Positions 36,393 through 47,700 of a DNA stretch of 64,000 nucleotides are shown here, one piece after another. This DNA comes from Flavobacteriaceae bacterium (GTDB taxonomy: Bacteria; Bacteroidota; Bacteroidia; Flavobacteriales; Flavobacteriaceae), in contig NZMG01000003.1 of assembly GCA_002694465.1 (NCBI GenBank), forward strand, positions 310,436 through 374,435. Reading direction: 5' to 3'. A model generated the notes under the pieces. The model searched no databases, was not told where the DNA came from, and saw only the letters and a program-made list of their open reading frames with translations. Positions within the stretch are counted from its first letter, which is position 1, and each line of letters begins with the position of its first letter. Both the position numbers and the translations under genes were made by a program.

Positions 36393-37949
36393 ATGAATAT
36401 GAAAAAAAGATTTTATAACTACTTAAAACCAATTTTTACAATTGCGTTTTTATCTATAATTACTGTATCATGTACAGACCTAGCAATTGAAGAATCCGAT
36501 TCAATTATTGCCGAAGGATCTGTAGTATTTGAAGGAGTGGCAGATGTAGATGCATCTATAACAAACCTTTATAATGATACGTATGGACAACTAGGAGATC
36601 AGGCAAACTTCTTTGCTTTGAACGAAGTTTCTACAGATGAAACTCTAGTACCAACAAGGGGAACCGACTGGGGAGATAATGGTATTTGGAGAACGCTTCA
36701 CTCGCATACTTGGAGTGCTACTCACCAATATATCCTTTCCACTTGGAATAACTTAAACCAAAATGTTTTGAGAGCATCTCAAATCATTGACCCTTTAAGT
36801 GGTCCAACTGCAGCCCAAGAAGCTGATGCTCGTTTTTTAAGAGCATTTAGTATGTACTTTGTATTGGATATGTGGGGTGTTGCTCCATATAGAAACCCAA
36901 CAGACGGAGCCGACGTAAATCCATCGGTTTTATCGGCTCAGGAGGCTTATGATTTTATTGTTAACGATCTAGAAACTGCTATTCCTAATTTACCTGCGAA
37001 TGGCCCTAGTGAAAGTAACAATAGAGCTACAAAGGCAGCAGCTAACTTTCTTTTAGCAAAAGTTATTTTGAATTCTGAAAGATATACTGGCAGCGCGCCT
37101 AACTATCAAAGAGTAGTGGACCTTGTTGACGCAATCGCTGCAGATGGTTATGCATTACAAGCAGGTTATTTCGATTTATTTGAGCAAACTCTTGATAACG
37201 AAACTATTTGGTTCGCAAATACAGGTGTTGGAAATAGAATATGGAATGGATTACACTATAACCAAAACTCTCCAGATAACACTGGGGGTGGATGGAATGG
37301 TTTCTCAACTTTGGCTGAATTTTACGATAGCTTTGAAGGTGATCCAAACAGTAACAATGTTGGTGATGGACAAGAAGAAAGAAGAGGATGGGTGCCAGAT
37401 GCATCTAACGCTAATTCTGACAACTTAGGTATTGGATACGGATTCCTAATTGGACAACAGTACAATGAGGATGGTTCTATGCTTAATGATAGAACTGGTG
37501 AACCACTTGTTTTCACTAAAGAATTGCCAGGACTTTCTGGAAATGGTGAAAACACAGGTGTTCGTATTATTAAGTATCACCCAGGTGGTGAAGGCGGTTC
37601 TTTTAGAGGACACGAAATCGTATTCCGTTATGCAGATGCTCATTTAATGAAAGCTGAAGCTATGATGAGAATGGGAGGAAGCGCAACTACTTTAGTTAAC
37701 GAACTAAGAACTCTTAGAGGAGCAACTCCACTAGGAAGTGTATCTGAAGCAGATATGCTTGCTGAAAGAGGGCGTGAACTTTACGTAGAATTCTGGAGAA
37801 GAAACGATATGTTACGTTTTGGACAGTTTACTAGAAACTGGGAATTTAAGAATGAGGCTTCTGTTGGAGATCCAACTTGGAACCTTTATCCTATTCCAGT
37901 TAACGCATTACTTTCTAACCCTAACTTGGTTCAGAATCCTGGTTACTAA
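36393..37949 (+). CDS. SusD/RagB-family nutrient-binding lipoprotein
   Basis: A 518-residue surface lipoprotein that forms the hinged lid on SusC and binds the saccharide. The ATG at 36393 (or 36399) is preferred to the upstream in-frame ATG at 36375, because it avoids overlap with susC and gives a compact signal ending ITVSC. TPR-like helices (FLRAFSMYFVLDMWGVAPYR) and the C-terminal LYPIPVNALLSNPNLVQNP are textbook SusD. A strong terminator follows, so the downstream lipoprotein genes may depend on read-through or a separate promoter. Confidence 0.96.
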   Translation: MNMKKRFYNYLKPIFTIAFLSIITVSCTDLAIEESDSIIAEGSVVFEGVADVDASITNLYNDTYGQLGDQANFFALNEVSTDETLVPTRGTDWGDNGIWRTLHSHTWSATHQYILSTWNNLNQNVLRASQIIDPLSGPTAAQEADARFLRAFSMYFVLDMWGVAPYRNPTDGADVNPSVLSAQEAYDFIVNDLETAIPNLPANGPSESNNRATKAAANFLLAKVILNSERYTGSAPNYQRVVDLVDAIAADGYALQAGYFDLFEQTLDNETIWFANTGVGNRIWNGLHYNQNSPDNTGGGWNGFSTLAEFYDSFEGDPNSNNVGDGQEERRGWVPDASNANSDNLGIGYGFLIGQQYNEDGSMLNDRTGEPLVFTKELPGLSGNGENTGVRIIKYHPGGEGGSFRGHEIVFRYADAHLMKAEAMMRMGGSATTLVNELRTLRGATPLGSVSEADMLAERGRELYVEFWRRNDMLRFGQFTRNWEFKNEASVGDPTWNLYPIPVNALLSNPNLVQNPGY

Positions 37950-37970
37950 TTTTAACCAGAAACAAACTAT

Positions 37971-37998
37971 AAAAGGTCGCCATTTAGGCGACCTTTTT
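37971..37998 (+). terminator. Rho-independent terminator after susD
   Basis: The perfect arms aaaaggtcgcc (37971-37981) and ggcgacctttt (37987-37997) flank the 5-base loop attta and end in a T-run. It lies 22 bases after the susD stop. Confidence 0.88.
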
Positions 37999-38121
37999 GT
38001 TTAAAGCACTTCCTTAATTTTTCATTAATCTTTTTAATGTTCAATTAATTTAATGATGTTATTCTAAACCATAAATTAGCTTGCTAATTTAACTGCGCAA
38101 AATACCTCTCAAAATTTAGGC

Positions 38122-41100
38122 ATGGCCACTCAAAAAATTCTGCTTTTTATTTTACTATTTGTCGTATTCGGGTGTTCAAAAAAAGAAAACACACTCTTTG
38201 TGTCACTTTCACCTAGGGAAACTGGAATTGATTTTGAGAACAAGATTAAATCTTCAGTAGAACTCAATATTCTCAATTATATCTATTACTATAATGGTGC
38301 TGGTGTTGCTTCGGCAGATTTTAATAATGATGGTTTTATAGACCTATATTTTACGGCAAATCAATCTGAGGACAAATTATTCCTTAACAAGGGTGATTTT
38401 CAATTCGAGGATATTTCAAAAAAAGCCGGCATTAATAATTCCGATGGATGGACAAATGGCGTGACCATTGTAGACATTAATCATGACGGTTGGATGGACA
38501 TCTATATTTGCAAAACGGGAGACTATCTCAATATAAAAGGTCATAATCTATTGTATGTTAACCAAGGAGTTTCAAATAATGGATATCCAACTTTTAAAGA
38601 AGAAGCAAAAGCATACGGATTGGATTTTATTGGGTTTTCTACCCAAGCTAGTTTTTTTGATTTCGATCTAGACGGAGATTTAGATATGTATCTCTTAAAC
38701 CATAGCACCAACCCCAATCAAAACTATGGAAAGGGAACCACGAGAAAAATTCCGAATAAAGAATCAGGCGACAAACTTTTTGAAAACAAAGACGGTTTAT
38801 TTGAAGATGTTTCGGAAGTCTCAGGAATATTTCAAAGCAAATTTAGCTATGGCCTTGGTGTTTCAATAAGTGATGTAAATAATGATGGCTTTCCAGATAT
38901 CTACATTAGCAACGATTTTTTTGAAAATGATTATCTCTACATCAATCAAGGTAACAAAAGTTTTAAAGAGGTCATTCATTCAGAAAATTCTCCGATAGGC
39001 CACACCACGCATTATTCTATGGGAAATGACATTGCCGATATTAATAATGACGGTTTTACCGATATTATTTCGGTAGATATGCTTCCCGAAGAATTAAAAA
39101 CCTATAAAACTTCGGGTACCGAATTTAATTATCAAAATTATTCCAACTATATTAAAAATGGTTATGCCTATCAATTTATGCAAAATACACTGCAACTTAA
39201 TAATGGCAATGGTAGTTTTAGTGAAACGGGATATATAAGTGGTATTGCTGCCACCGAATGGTCTTGGAGCCCTTTAATAGCAGATTTTGACAACGACGGA
39301 CTTAATGATATATACATCACCAACGGAATATTAGGAGCTACAAATGATATGGATTTTATCAACTTTATTGCCAATGATAATATCCAAAAGTCTTTAGGAA
39401 AGAATATGACCCAAAAGGAAATGGAATTCATTAAAAAAATTCCTGAAAAGAAAACTGTCAATTATTTTTTCCGAAATACAAAAAACAATCAATTTGAAGA
39501 TGTCACTGAAACATGGTCTTCAAAAACTCCTTCTTTTAGTAATGGGGCTTGTTATGCAGACCTAGACAATGACGGTGATCTGGACCTCATTGTAAACAAT
39601 GTAAATGCACCTGCCTCTATTTTAGAAAACAAACAAAACGAATTCCATCCAAAAAGAAATTATCTTAAGGTTACTTTTGAAGGAAACTCACAAAACCGAT
39701 TTGGAATTGGTGCTAAGGTTATTTTGTACAGAGGAAATCAAAGAATCCTAAAAGAGAACTATTCCACAAGAGGCTATCTTTCGGCAGTAGCTCCAGAACT
39801 ACATTTTGGATTGGATACCCTTCAAAAAATAGATTCCATTCACGTAGTTTGGGCAAATAAGTCATTTGAAAGTATTAAAAATGTTAATCTTAATCAAACA
39901 CTAAGAGTTCTGCAGCAAAATGCGAAAGGAGATTATTACAGAACATTCAAATCTCAATCAAACGCACTGTTAACTCAAGTTGATACCCCTCTGTCCTATT
40001 CGCATAAAGAAAACACCAATATTGAATTTAACCGTGATCCACTCATTCCTTTTTCAACTGCTAATGAAGGTCCAGAGGTTTCTGTTGCAGATATTAACAA
40101 TGATGGTTTTGAGGATATCTTTTTAAGTGGTGCCAAAGGGCAGGAATCACACCTATATCTCCAGAATAAGGAAGGAAATTTTGAAATGCAACAAAAGGAA
40201 TTATTTCAAGAGGATGTTTTAAACGAAGATGTTTCACATGTTTTCTTTGACGCCAATAACGACGGCTATAAAGATTTACTTGTAGTAAGTGGCGGCAATG
40301 AATTTAAAGAAGGGGAAGCGCTTTCGCCAAGATTATATAGAAATGAAAAAGGCGTTTTTAGAAAGGACACGACTCAGTTTGACAATGTATCTATAAATGC
40401 TTCAAAGGTCACTGCTATCGATTTTGACAATGACTCCTTTTTAGATGTGTGCATTACTTCAAATATGGTTCCCCAAAAATTTGGATACACCCCTAAACAG
40501 TATTTATTCAAAAATGATACAGAAGGTAATTTCATCGATGTTACCGAACTATACGGTAACGAATTCATGAACATTGGAAATTGCAACGATATTTTTTGGG
40601 TAGATCTTAACGACGATACTTTTAAAGATGCCATTATGGTGGGTGATTGGATGCCTATATCCATTTTTATAAATGACGGAAAGAAATTAACACTTCAAAA
40701 AAATAATGGCTTGGATACCACCAACGGATTTTGGAACACAGTAAAAGCGGCCGATTTTGACAATGACGGTGATATTGACTTGGTCGCAGGAAATTGGGGA
40801 CTTAATTCCCGTTTAAAGGCTTCCCAAAAAGAGCCAATTACCCTTTATAAAACAGATTTTGACAACAATGGTTCTGAAGAAACAGTGGTCACCTATTTTT
40901 ATAAAGGAACTGAAACCACAGTAGCCTCAAAGGAGGAATTGGTCAAACAAATGCCTTTTCTGAACAAACAATACTTATCGTTTAATGACTTTGCGAATGC
41001 GACTGTGAAAGAAGTTTTTTCAGAAGAAAAACTAAACAATGCTCTTCAAAAAAAGGTGTATGAATTGGCATCCTGTTATTTTGAAAATACTGGAAATAAT

Positions 41101-41424
41101 ACCTTCAAAAAACATACTCTTTCTTTTGGCGCGCAAGTCTCATCGGTGAATGATATTTGGTTGGAAGATGTTAATAATGACGGAAATTTAGACCTCCTAT
41201 TAGTAGGCAATAATTTTGAAATTAGCACACAATTAAGCAGATTAGATGCTTCTAGAGGTGTCTTATTAATTAATGACGGAAAAGCTAATTTTACCGAAAA
41301 GAAAGATGAAAAATTTATGTTGTCAGGTGCATGCCGTAGCATCGAGAAGCTAACCATCAAAAGCGAGACGTATTTAATTATCACTCGAAATAATAATACT
41401 CCAATACTTTTAAAAAAAAATTAA
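38122..41424 (+). CDS. Giant FG-GAP/ASPIC (CRTAC1-like) lipoprotein A
   Basis: An 1100-residue lipoprotein (lipobox VFGC, Cys15). It contains about 14 acidic DxNxDG-type calcium-binding loops, such as DINNDGFTDII and DFDNDGDIDLV, arranged as two FG-GAP/VCBS beta-propeller regions. An ASPIC/UnbV domain at about residues 510-600 separates them (NRFGIGAKVILYRGNQ to IHVVWANKSFESI). This is the bacterial CRTAC1 family; its biochemical role is unknown, with ligand or glycan binding at the surface the usual guess. It shares NDFFENDYLYINQG and EWSWSPLIADFDNDG with the two following paralogues. It lies 123 bases past the susD terminator, and the next gene begins within 12 bases of its stop. Confidence 0.9.
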   Translation: MATQKILLFILLFVVFGCSKKENTLFVSLSPRETGIDFENKIKSSVELNILNYIYYYNGAGVASADFNNDGFIDLYFTANQSEDKLFLNKGDFQFEDISKKAGINNSDGWTNGVTIVDINHDGWMDIYICKTGDYLNIKGHNLLYVNQGVSNNGYPTFKEEAKAYGLDFIGFSTQASFFDFDLDGDLDMYLLNHSTNPNQNYGKGTTRKIPNKESGDKLFENKDGLFEDVSEVSGIFQSKFSYGLGVSISDVNNDGFPDIYISNDFFENDYLYINQGNKSFKEVIHSENSPIGHTTHYSMGNDIADINNDGFTDIISVDMLPEELKTYKTSGTEFNYQNYSNYIKNGYAYQFMQNTLQLNNGNGSFSETGYISGIAATEWSWSPLIADFDNDGLNDIYITNGILGATNDMDFINFIANDNIQKSLGKNMTQKEMEFIKKIPEKKTVNYFFRNTKNNQFEDVTETWSSKTPSFSNGACYADLDNDGDLDLIVNNVNAPASILENKQNEFHPKRNYLKVTFEGNSQNRFGIGAKVILYRGNQRILKENYSTRGYLSAVAPELHFGLDTLQKIDSIHVVWANKSFESIKNVNLNQTLRVLQQNAKGDYYRTFKSQSNALLTQVDTPLSYSHKENTNIEFNRDPLIPFSTANEGPEVSVADINNDGFEDIFLSGAKGQESHLYLQNKEGNFEMQQKELFQEDVLNEDVSHVFFDANNDGYKDLLVVSGGNEFKEGEALSPRLYRNEKGVFRKDTTQFDNVSINASKVTAIDFDNDSFLDVCITSNMVPQKFGYTPKQYLFKNDTEGNFIDVTELYGNEFMNIGNCNDIFWVDLNDDTFKDAIMVGDWMPISIFINDGKKLTLQKNNGLDTTNGFWNTVKAADFDNDGDIDLVAGNWGLNSRLKASQKEPITLYKTDFDNNGSEETVVTYFYKGTETTVASKEELVKQMPFLNKQYLSFNDFANATVKEVFSEEKLNNALQKKVYELASCYFENTGNNTFKKHTLSFGAQVSSVNDIWLEDVNNDGNLDLLLVGNNFEISTQLSRLDASRGVLLINDGKANFTEKKDEKFMLSGACRSIEKLTIKSETYLIITRNNNTPILLKKN

Positions 41425-41436
41425 TTGAATATCCAT

Positions 41437-44400
41437 ATGCAATTTTCAAAAACAATCATATTTGCCTTAGCTCTAATGGCCATAAGTTGTAATACCAACA
41501 ATGACGAAAAGACTAGTAAAGAAGAGACCACGCCACTCTTTTCATTAGTGGCTTCATCACAATCTAACATTACGTTTACCAACAAGGTTGTAAACCAAAA
41601 AGACTTCAATATTTTTAAATATAGAAATTTCTACAACGGTGGTGGCGTTGCTATTGGAGATATCAATAACGATGGTCTGTCTGATATTTTCCTTACCGCC
41701 AATATGGAAGAAAATAAATTATACCTCAACAAAGGCAATATGGTTTTTGAGGATATTACTGAAAAAGCTGGAGTAGCAGGAAACAAGCCTTGGTCAACAG
41801 GGGTGGTTATGGTAGACATTAATGCCGATGGCCTATTGGATATTTATGTGAGCAATGCTGGAAATATGGAAGGGGAAAATCATAATAACGATTTGTACAT
41901 CAACAATGGAGACCTCACTTTTACTGAAATGGCCAAGGAATACAATCTTGCCGAAACCGGTTTTACCACCCATGCTTCTTTCTTTGACTATGACCTTGAT
42001 GGTGACCTAGATGCCTATATTTTGAATAACAGTAATATTCCTGTAAGTAGCTTAGGTTTTGCCCATCAGCGAGATGTAAGAGCTCAAGATTGGAACGTCC
42101 CTAAAATGTTTCGAGGTGTGGGAGACATGCTTCTTAGAAATGATAATGGAAGATTCGTTGAAGTGAGTGAAGCAGCAGGTATCTACGGAAGTTTAATTGG
42201 GTTTGGATTGGGTGTTATGGTGAGTGATGTAAATAACGACTTATACCCAGATATTTATGTGTCCAACGATTTTTACGAGCGAGATTATTTATACATCAAT
42301 AATCAAGATGGAACCTTTACAGAAGATATCGAAAATTGGATGTCGCATCTTTGTTTATCAGCTATGGGTGTTGATATGGCAGATATAAACAATGACGGAA
42401 ATGCCGATATTTTTATCACGGATATGCTTCCCGAAGGTGACGAACGGGTAAAATCTGTGATGGAATTTGAAGGCTATAATGTTTTTAAACTGAAGCAAGG
42501 CAAAGATTTTTATCAGCAGTACATTCAAAACACACTGCAATTGAATAATGGAAACGGAAGCTATTCTGAAATTGCCTATTTCAGTGGTGTATCGGCCACC
42601 GACTGGAGTTGGTCTGGATTGTTATTCGATATGGATAACGACGGATTTCGAGATATTTTTGTGACAAACGGAATCAATCACGACCTCACCGATCTCGATT
42701 TTGTCGACTTTTTTGCCAATGAAATTATTCAGGATATGGCCCTCACAGGAAGGAAGGAAGCCATTGACTCCATCATTAATAAAATGCCCGTTGTCCCTAT
42801 TCCAAACTACGCTTATAAAAACAATAAGGATTTAACATTTAGCAATGAAGCAGAAGCGTGGGGACTAGGTGTGCCAAGTATGTCTAATGGTGCCGCCTAT
42901 GGCGATTTGGATAATGACGGAGATCTAGACTTAGTCGTGAATAATGTAAATATGCAAACGTTTTTATATGAAAACAATTCAGAGAAGGTTTCCAATTACA
43001 ATCACATCACCTTAAAGTTTGAAGGTCCACAAAAAAACCCGTTTGCCGTGGGTACTACTGTTAAAATGTACTATGAAGGTAATGTTGTTCTGCAAGAATT
43101 AATCCCTTCGCGGGGATTTCAATCTTCTATGGACTACCCAATGACTATTGGATTAGGAAATGCCAAAAAAATTGATTCCATTCGGGTAATTTGGCCAGAC
43201 CACACCACCTCAAAAATGGAGCAAATTGATGCTAATCAAGTGATAACGTTTAAACATAAAGAGAATGGTGGCGTGTTTAAAATTCCGAAAAAAGAAACTC
43301 AAAAAACACTTCTAAAAGAAATTCCAAATACGCTATTGACAAAACACCATGAGAACGAATACAACGATTTTGATTATGAAGGTCTTATTTACAAAAAAAT
43401 ATCCCAAGAAGGCCCTAGTTTAGCAACAGGAGACATTAATGGTGATGGCAATGAAGATGTGTATATAGGAGGTGCAAAAGATCAAGCAGGTACTTTTTTT
43501 ATACATCATGGAAACGGAGATTTAAAACCGAAAAAAAGTACTGCCCTTGAAATAGATCGTGCTTTTGAAGATACTGTAGCCTCATTTTTTGATGCCGATG
43601 GGGATGGCGATTTGGATTTAATGGTAGGCTCCGGTGGAAATCAAGTTAATGAATCGCAACGCGAGAGTATCCGTTTATATTTAAATGATGGCAAAGGTAA
43701 CTTCACCAAAGGAAGCCTTCCTCAAATTTCGAGTATAAATAATATCTCCGTTATTGCTGCAAACGATTACGATAATGATGGCGATATAGATGTATTTGTG
43801 GGATCACGAAGTATTGTTGGGGTGTATGGAATGGACCCCAGCCATATTTTATTACGTAATGAAGGAAATGGCATTTTTAAAAATACTGCGCCAGATATAA
43901 CGAAAGAGCTAAAACTAAGTGGAATGATTACCGATGCCAAATGGGTGGATATTGACGGCAATTCTCAAAAGGAATTAATTACCGTTTCAGATTGGGGTGC
44001 CCCTATGGTATATAAAAATATAAATGGGGTTTTAAAGAAACAACCTTCCACAATGGACAATCTTCAAGGATGGTGGAATATCATTCAGCCTGTAGATATT
44101 GACGGCGATGGGGACGAAGACTTTATTTTAGGGAACCAAGGGAAAAATCTTCATTATACTCCTTCTTCAGAAAATATAATGAAACTCTGGGTGAACGACT
44201 TTGATAATAACGGAACTTTTGAACAAATTGTTACCCAAACCATTAACGGAAAAGACATGCCCGTCCATCAAAAAAGAGAATTAACCACGCAAATGGTGGC
44301 ACTTAAAAAGCAAAATTTAAAGGCTTCTGAATATGCAAAAAAATCCATTCAAGAATTATTTCCGGAAGCCGTATTAAAGAAAACCACCGTAAAACAAGTA

Positions 44401-44775
44401 ACTACTTCCGAAACCATGATAGTCATTAATAATGGTGATGGAACGTTTACTACCAAACCGCTCCCTGCACGATCCCAACTATCTTGCGTATGCGGAATTG
44501 CCTGTGCCGATGTCAACAAAGACGGAAAAACGGATATTATTATGGGCGGTAATAATTTTGAATTTAAACCACAATTTTCTCGTCTAGATGCAGATTATGG
44601 CAGTGTACTTTTGAATCAAGGTAACTTAGATTTCGAATGGCAAAATTATAATGAAAGCGGATTCTTTATAAAGGAAGAAGTGAAACATATTCAGCCCATA
44701 AAAGATAAAAATGGCAATTTATTTTTTGTAGTCGCGATTAATAATGAAAAACCTCGAGTATTTGCAATTAATTAA
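41437..44775 (+). CDS. Giant FG-GAP/ASPIC (CRTAC1-like) lipoprotein B
   Basis: A 1112-residue paralogue of A, with lipobox AISC. The ATG at 41437 is preferred; a TTG at 41425, immediately after the previous stop, would add four residues. It has about 14 acidic calcium-type loops (for example DYDNDGDIDVF and DIDGDGDEDFI) and an ASPIC/UnbV domain around residues 520-610 (NPFAVGTTVKMYYEGN, IDSIRVIWPDHT). The segments NDFYERDYLYIN and ATDWSWSGLLFDMDNDG align with A and C. A Cys pair in LSCVCGIACADVNKDG near the C-terminus is not seen in A or C. Its last 32 bases overlap the start of gene C. Confidence 0.9.
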   Translation: MQFSKTIIFALALMAISCNTNNDEKTSKEETTPLFSLVASSQSNITFTNKVVNQKDFNIFKYRNFYNGGGVAIGDINNDGLSDIFLTANMEENKLYLNKGNMVFEDITEKAGVAGNKPWSTGVVMVDINADGLLDIYVSNAGNMEGENHNNDLYINNGDLTFTEMAKEYNLAETGFTTHASFFDYDLDGDLDAYILNNSNIPVSSLGFAHQRDVRAQDWNVPKMFRGVGDMLLRNDNGRFVEVSEAAGIYGSLIGFGLGVMVSDVNNDLYPDIYVSNDFYERDYLYINNQDGTFTEDIENWMSHLCLSAMGVDMADINNDGNADIFITDMLPEGDERVKSVMEFEGYNVFKLKQGKDFYQQYIQNTLQLNNGNGSYSEIAYFSGVSATDWSWSGLLFDMDNDGFRDIFVTNGINHDLTDLDFVDFFANEIIQDMALTGRKEAIDSIINKMPVVPIPNYAYKNNKDLTFSNEAEAWGLGVPSMSNGAAYGDLDNDGDLDLVVNNVNMQTFLYENNSEKVSNYNHITLKFEGPQKNPFAVGTTVKMYYEGNVVLQELIPSRGFQSSMDYPMTIGLGNAKKIDSIRVIWPDHTTSKMEQIDANQVITFKHKENGGVFKIPKKETQKTLLKEIPNTLLTKHHENEYNDFDYEGLIYKKISQEGPSLATGDINGDGNEDVYIGGAKDQAGTFFIHHGNGDLKPKKSTALEIDRAFEDTVASFFDADGDGDLDLMVGSGGNQVNESQRESIRLYLNDGKGNFTKGSLPQISSINNISVIAANDYDNDGDIDVFVGSRSIVGVYGMDPSHILLRNEGNGIFKNTAPDITKELKLSGMITDAKWVDIDGNSQKELITVSDWGAPMVYKNINGVLKKQPSTMDNLQGWWNIIQPVDIDGDGDEDFILGNQGKNLHYTPSSENIMKLWVNDFDNNGTFEQIVTQTINGKDMPVHQKRELTTQMVALKKQNLKASEYAKKSIQELFPEAVLKKTTVKQVTTSETMIVINNGDGTFTTKPLPARSQLSCVCGIACADVNKDGKTDIIMGGNNFEFKPQFSRLDADYGSVLLNQGNLDFEWQNYNESGFFIKEEVKHIQPIKDKNGNLFFVVAINNEKPRVFAIN

Positions 44776-47700
44776 AACATACGGGATCCTTACTATTTTT
44801 CTACTCTTATTGGCGAGTTGTCAAAAAGAGGAGCAAACGCTATTTGCATTATTATCTCCCTCAAAATCGGGAGTAACTTTTCAGAATACCATAACTGAAA
44901 CCGACTCCCTTAACATTCTTGATTACCTCTATTTCTATAATGGAGGCGGCGTTGCTATGGGTGACATTAATAATGATGGTTTACCCGATTTATATTTCTC
45001 GTCCAACCAAGAAAAAAATAAACTCTACCTCAACAAAGGTAACCTGCAGTTTGAAGACATTACTTCTTTAGCTGGAGTTGAAGGAAATAGCACTTGGAAT
45101 ACAGGAACCATCATGGTTGATGTAAATGGTGATGGATGGCTCGATATTTATGTGTTAGCCGTGGTTGGAATTAATAGTTTTGAAGGCCATAATGAATTGT
45201 TTATCAATAATAAAGACAATACTTTTTCTGAAGAATCGAAGGCATACGGGCTCGATTTCCAATGCTACGGAACTTCCGCTGCCTTTTTGGATTATGATTT
45301 GGATGGCGATATGGACCTCTATATTTTGAACCACGCTGTACATACCGAAGAATCCTTCGGAAGAGCTCAAATTCGTAACATACGAAACGAAAAAACAGGC
45401 GATAAATTCCTTCGAAACGATGGCAACACTTTTACCGATGTAAGCGAAGAAGCAGGAATTTTTGGGGGCATAAATGGTTATGGTTTAGGAATTTCTGTAG
45501 CCGACTTTAACCAAGACGGGTATCCAGATATTTATGTGGGAAATGATTTTCACGAGGACGATTATTTCTATTTAAATAATGGGGATGGCACCTTTACTGA
45601 AAGTCTTCGGAAGTATTTTGGACACACCAGTCGCTTCTCCATGGGGAATGACGTAGCAGACATCAATAATGACGGTTGGCCAGATTTATTAACGCTGGAT
45701 ATGTTACCAGAAGATGATAGTGTTATTAAATCCTCTGAAGGAGATGATATGTACCAAACCCTTAAAATGCGTACTCAGCAATACGGATATCACTATCAGT
45801 ATACCCGAAATATGCTTTTTGTTAGTCAGCCAGAGGCTCCTTATTTAGAAACTGCCTTGTTAAGCAATGTGGCCGCTACCGATTGGAGTTGGAGTGCACT
45901 ATTTGGCGATTATGACCAAGACGGAAAACAGGATTTGTTTATCTCCAATGGTATTCCAAAACGACCTAATAACTTAGATTTTATACGCTATATCTCTAAT
46001 GAAGAGATACATAATAAACTAAATAATTCCCGCCTAGTCGATCAAAAAGCTTTAGAATTAATGCCTTCTGGAAAAGTATCTAATTACTTTTTTAAAGGAG
46101 AAAATGCCTTACAATTTAAAGATGTATCCAAAGATTGGGGAGCTGGGCTTCCTTCCATTTCTGGCGCAAGTGCTGTGGGCGATTTGGATAATGATGGCGA
46201 TTTAGATATCGTTTCGAACAATAGTAATGAACCCGCAAGTATCTATATTAACAACACCAATGGAAAAAATTCCTATTTGAAACTTCAATTTCAATATCAA
46301 GATAAAAACCCACAAGGCTTCGGAACTAAGGCAATAGCTTACAACAATGGTATATTGCAATATAAAGAATTAAATACCACTCGCGGATTTCAAGCCTCTT
46401 CTCAACCCATAATTCATTTTGGATTTGGGACTGAAAAGACCATTGATTCGTTAAAGATAATTTGGCCTAATAAAACACAGCTGGTTCTTAAAAATGTTGC
46501 CGTTAATCAGTTGTTAACTATCAAGCCAGAAAATACAGTTCCCTATTCTTACCAGCGAAAAGAAAGGAAGAAACTCTTTTCAAAAGTAGAAGGAAATTTA
46601 GGGATTCATTACACCCACAAAGAGGACAATCACACCGATTTCAACTACCAGAAACTTATTCCTTATGAAGTTTCAGATAGAGGACCCGCAGTGGCGATAG
46701 GCGATATGAACCGTGACGGGAAAGAAGATATTTTCTTGGGAGGAGCTAGAAATCAGAAGGCTGAAGTGTATCTCCAAAAAGAAAATGGTTTTGTACTCGA
46801 AAAGTTTCCAGCTATAGAAAATGATTCAATTTATGAGGATGTTTCGGCTGGCTATTTTGGATATGAAGATAAGGATGATTTTGTATTGCCTATAGTTAGA
46901 GGAGGTAATGCCGTGAGTCCTTCAATAAAAGTTTTTGAAAATAAGACATTTACTTATTTTGAAGGTGAATATTTAAATCTACCATTAGATAATTCACTTG
47001 TAAACACTTCGACCGTTAAAATGAGCTTTCTTGAAAATCATAGAAACCTTCATTTTTTTATTGGGAATCATTCCGTTCCATTAGATTTTGGAAATATCCC
47101 ATCATCCAGAATCAATGAAACGAACTTCCCAAAAGAGCTTGAAAAAATAGGCATGGTCACCGATGCCCTTTGGGACGATTTTAATGGTGACGGAAAAACC
47201 GATTTAATTGTCATTGGCGAATGGATGCCCCCTCGTTTTTATGAATTGAAAAACAACACTTGGGAAGAAAGCTTTCCCTTAAAAGAAAAATTGAATGGCC
47301 TTTGGCAAACAATGATTCCATTTGACATGGATGGCGATGGAGACCAAGATTATCTTTTAGGAAATTGGGGATTGAACAGTAAGTTTAAAGCCTCCTCAAC
47401 ATTTCCGATGAAAATGTACTACGCCGATTTTGATGATAATGGAAGTACCGAAACGGTGGTGGCTATTGAAAAGAATGGAAAATACTATCCGCTTTTAGGA
47501 TTAGATGATCTTGCAGGGCAAATGGTATTCCTTCGTAAGAAATTCAATACCTATAAAGACTTTGCAGGTAAAACCATGGAAGAAATTTTTGGGGACAAAT
47601 TGAATAAAGCTACTATTTTTGAAGTTCACACTTTGGCTTCAGGATTTTTGCGAAACAACAAAGGCAGCTTTACTTTTGTATCGTTTGCCAATGAACTTCA

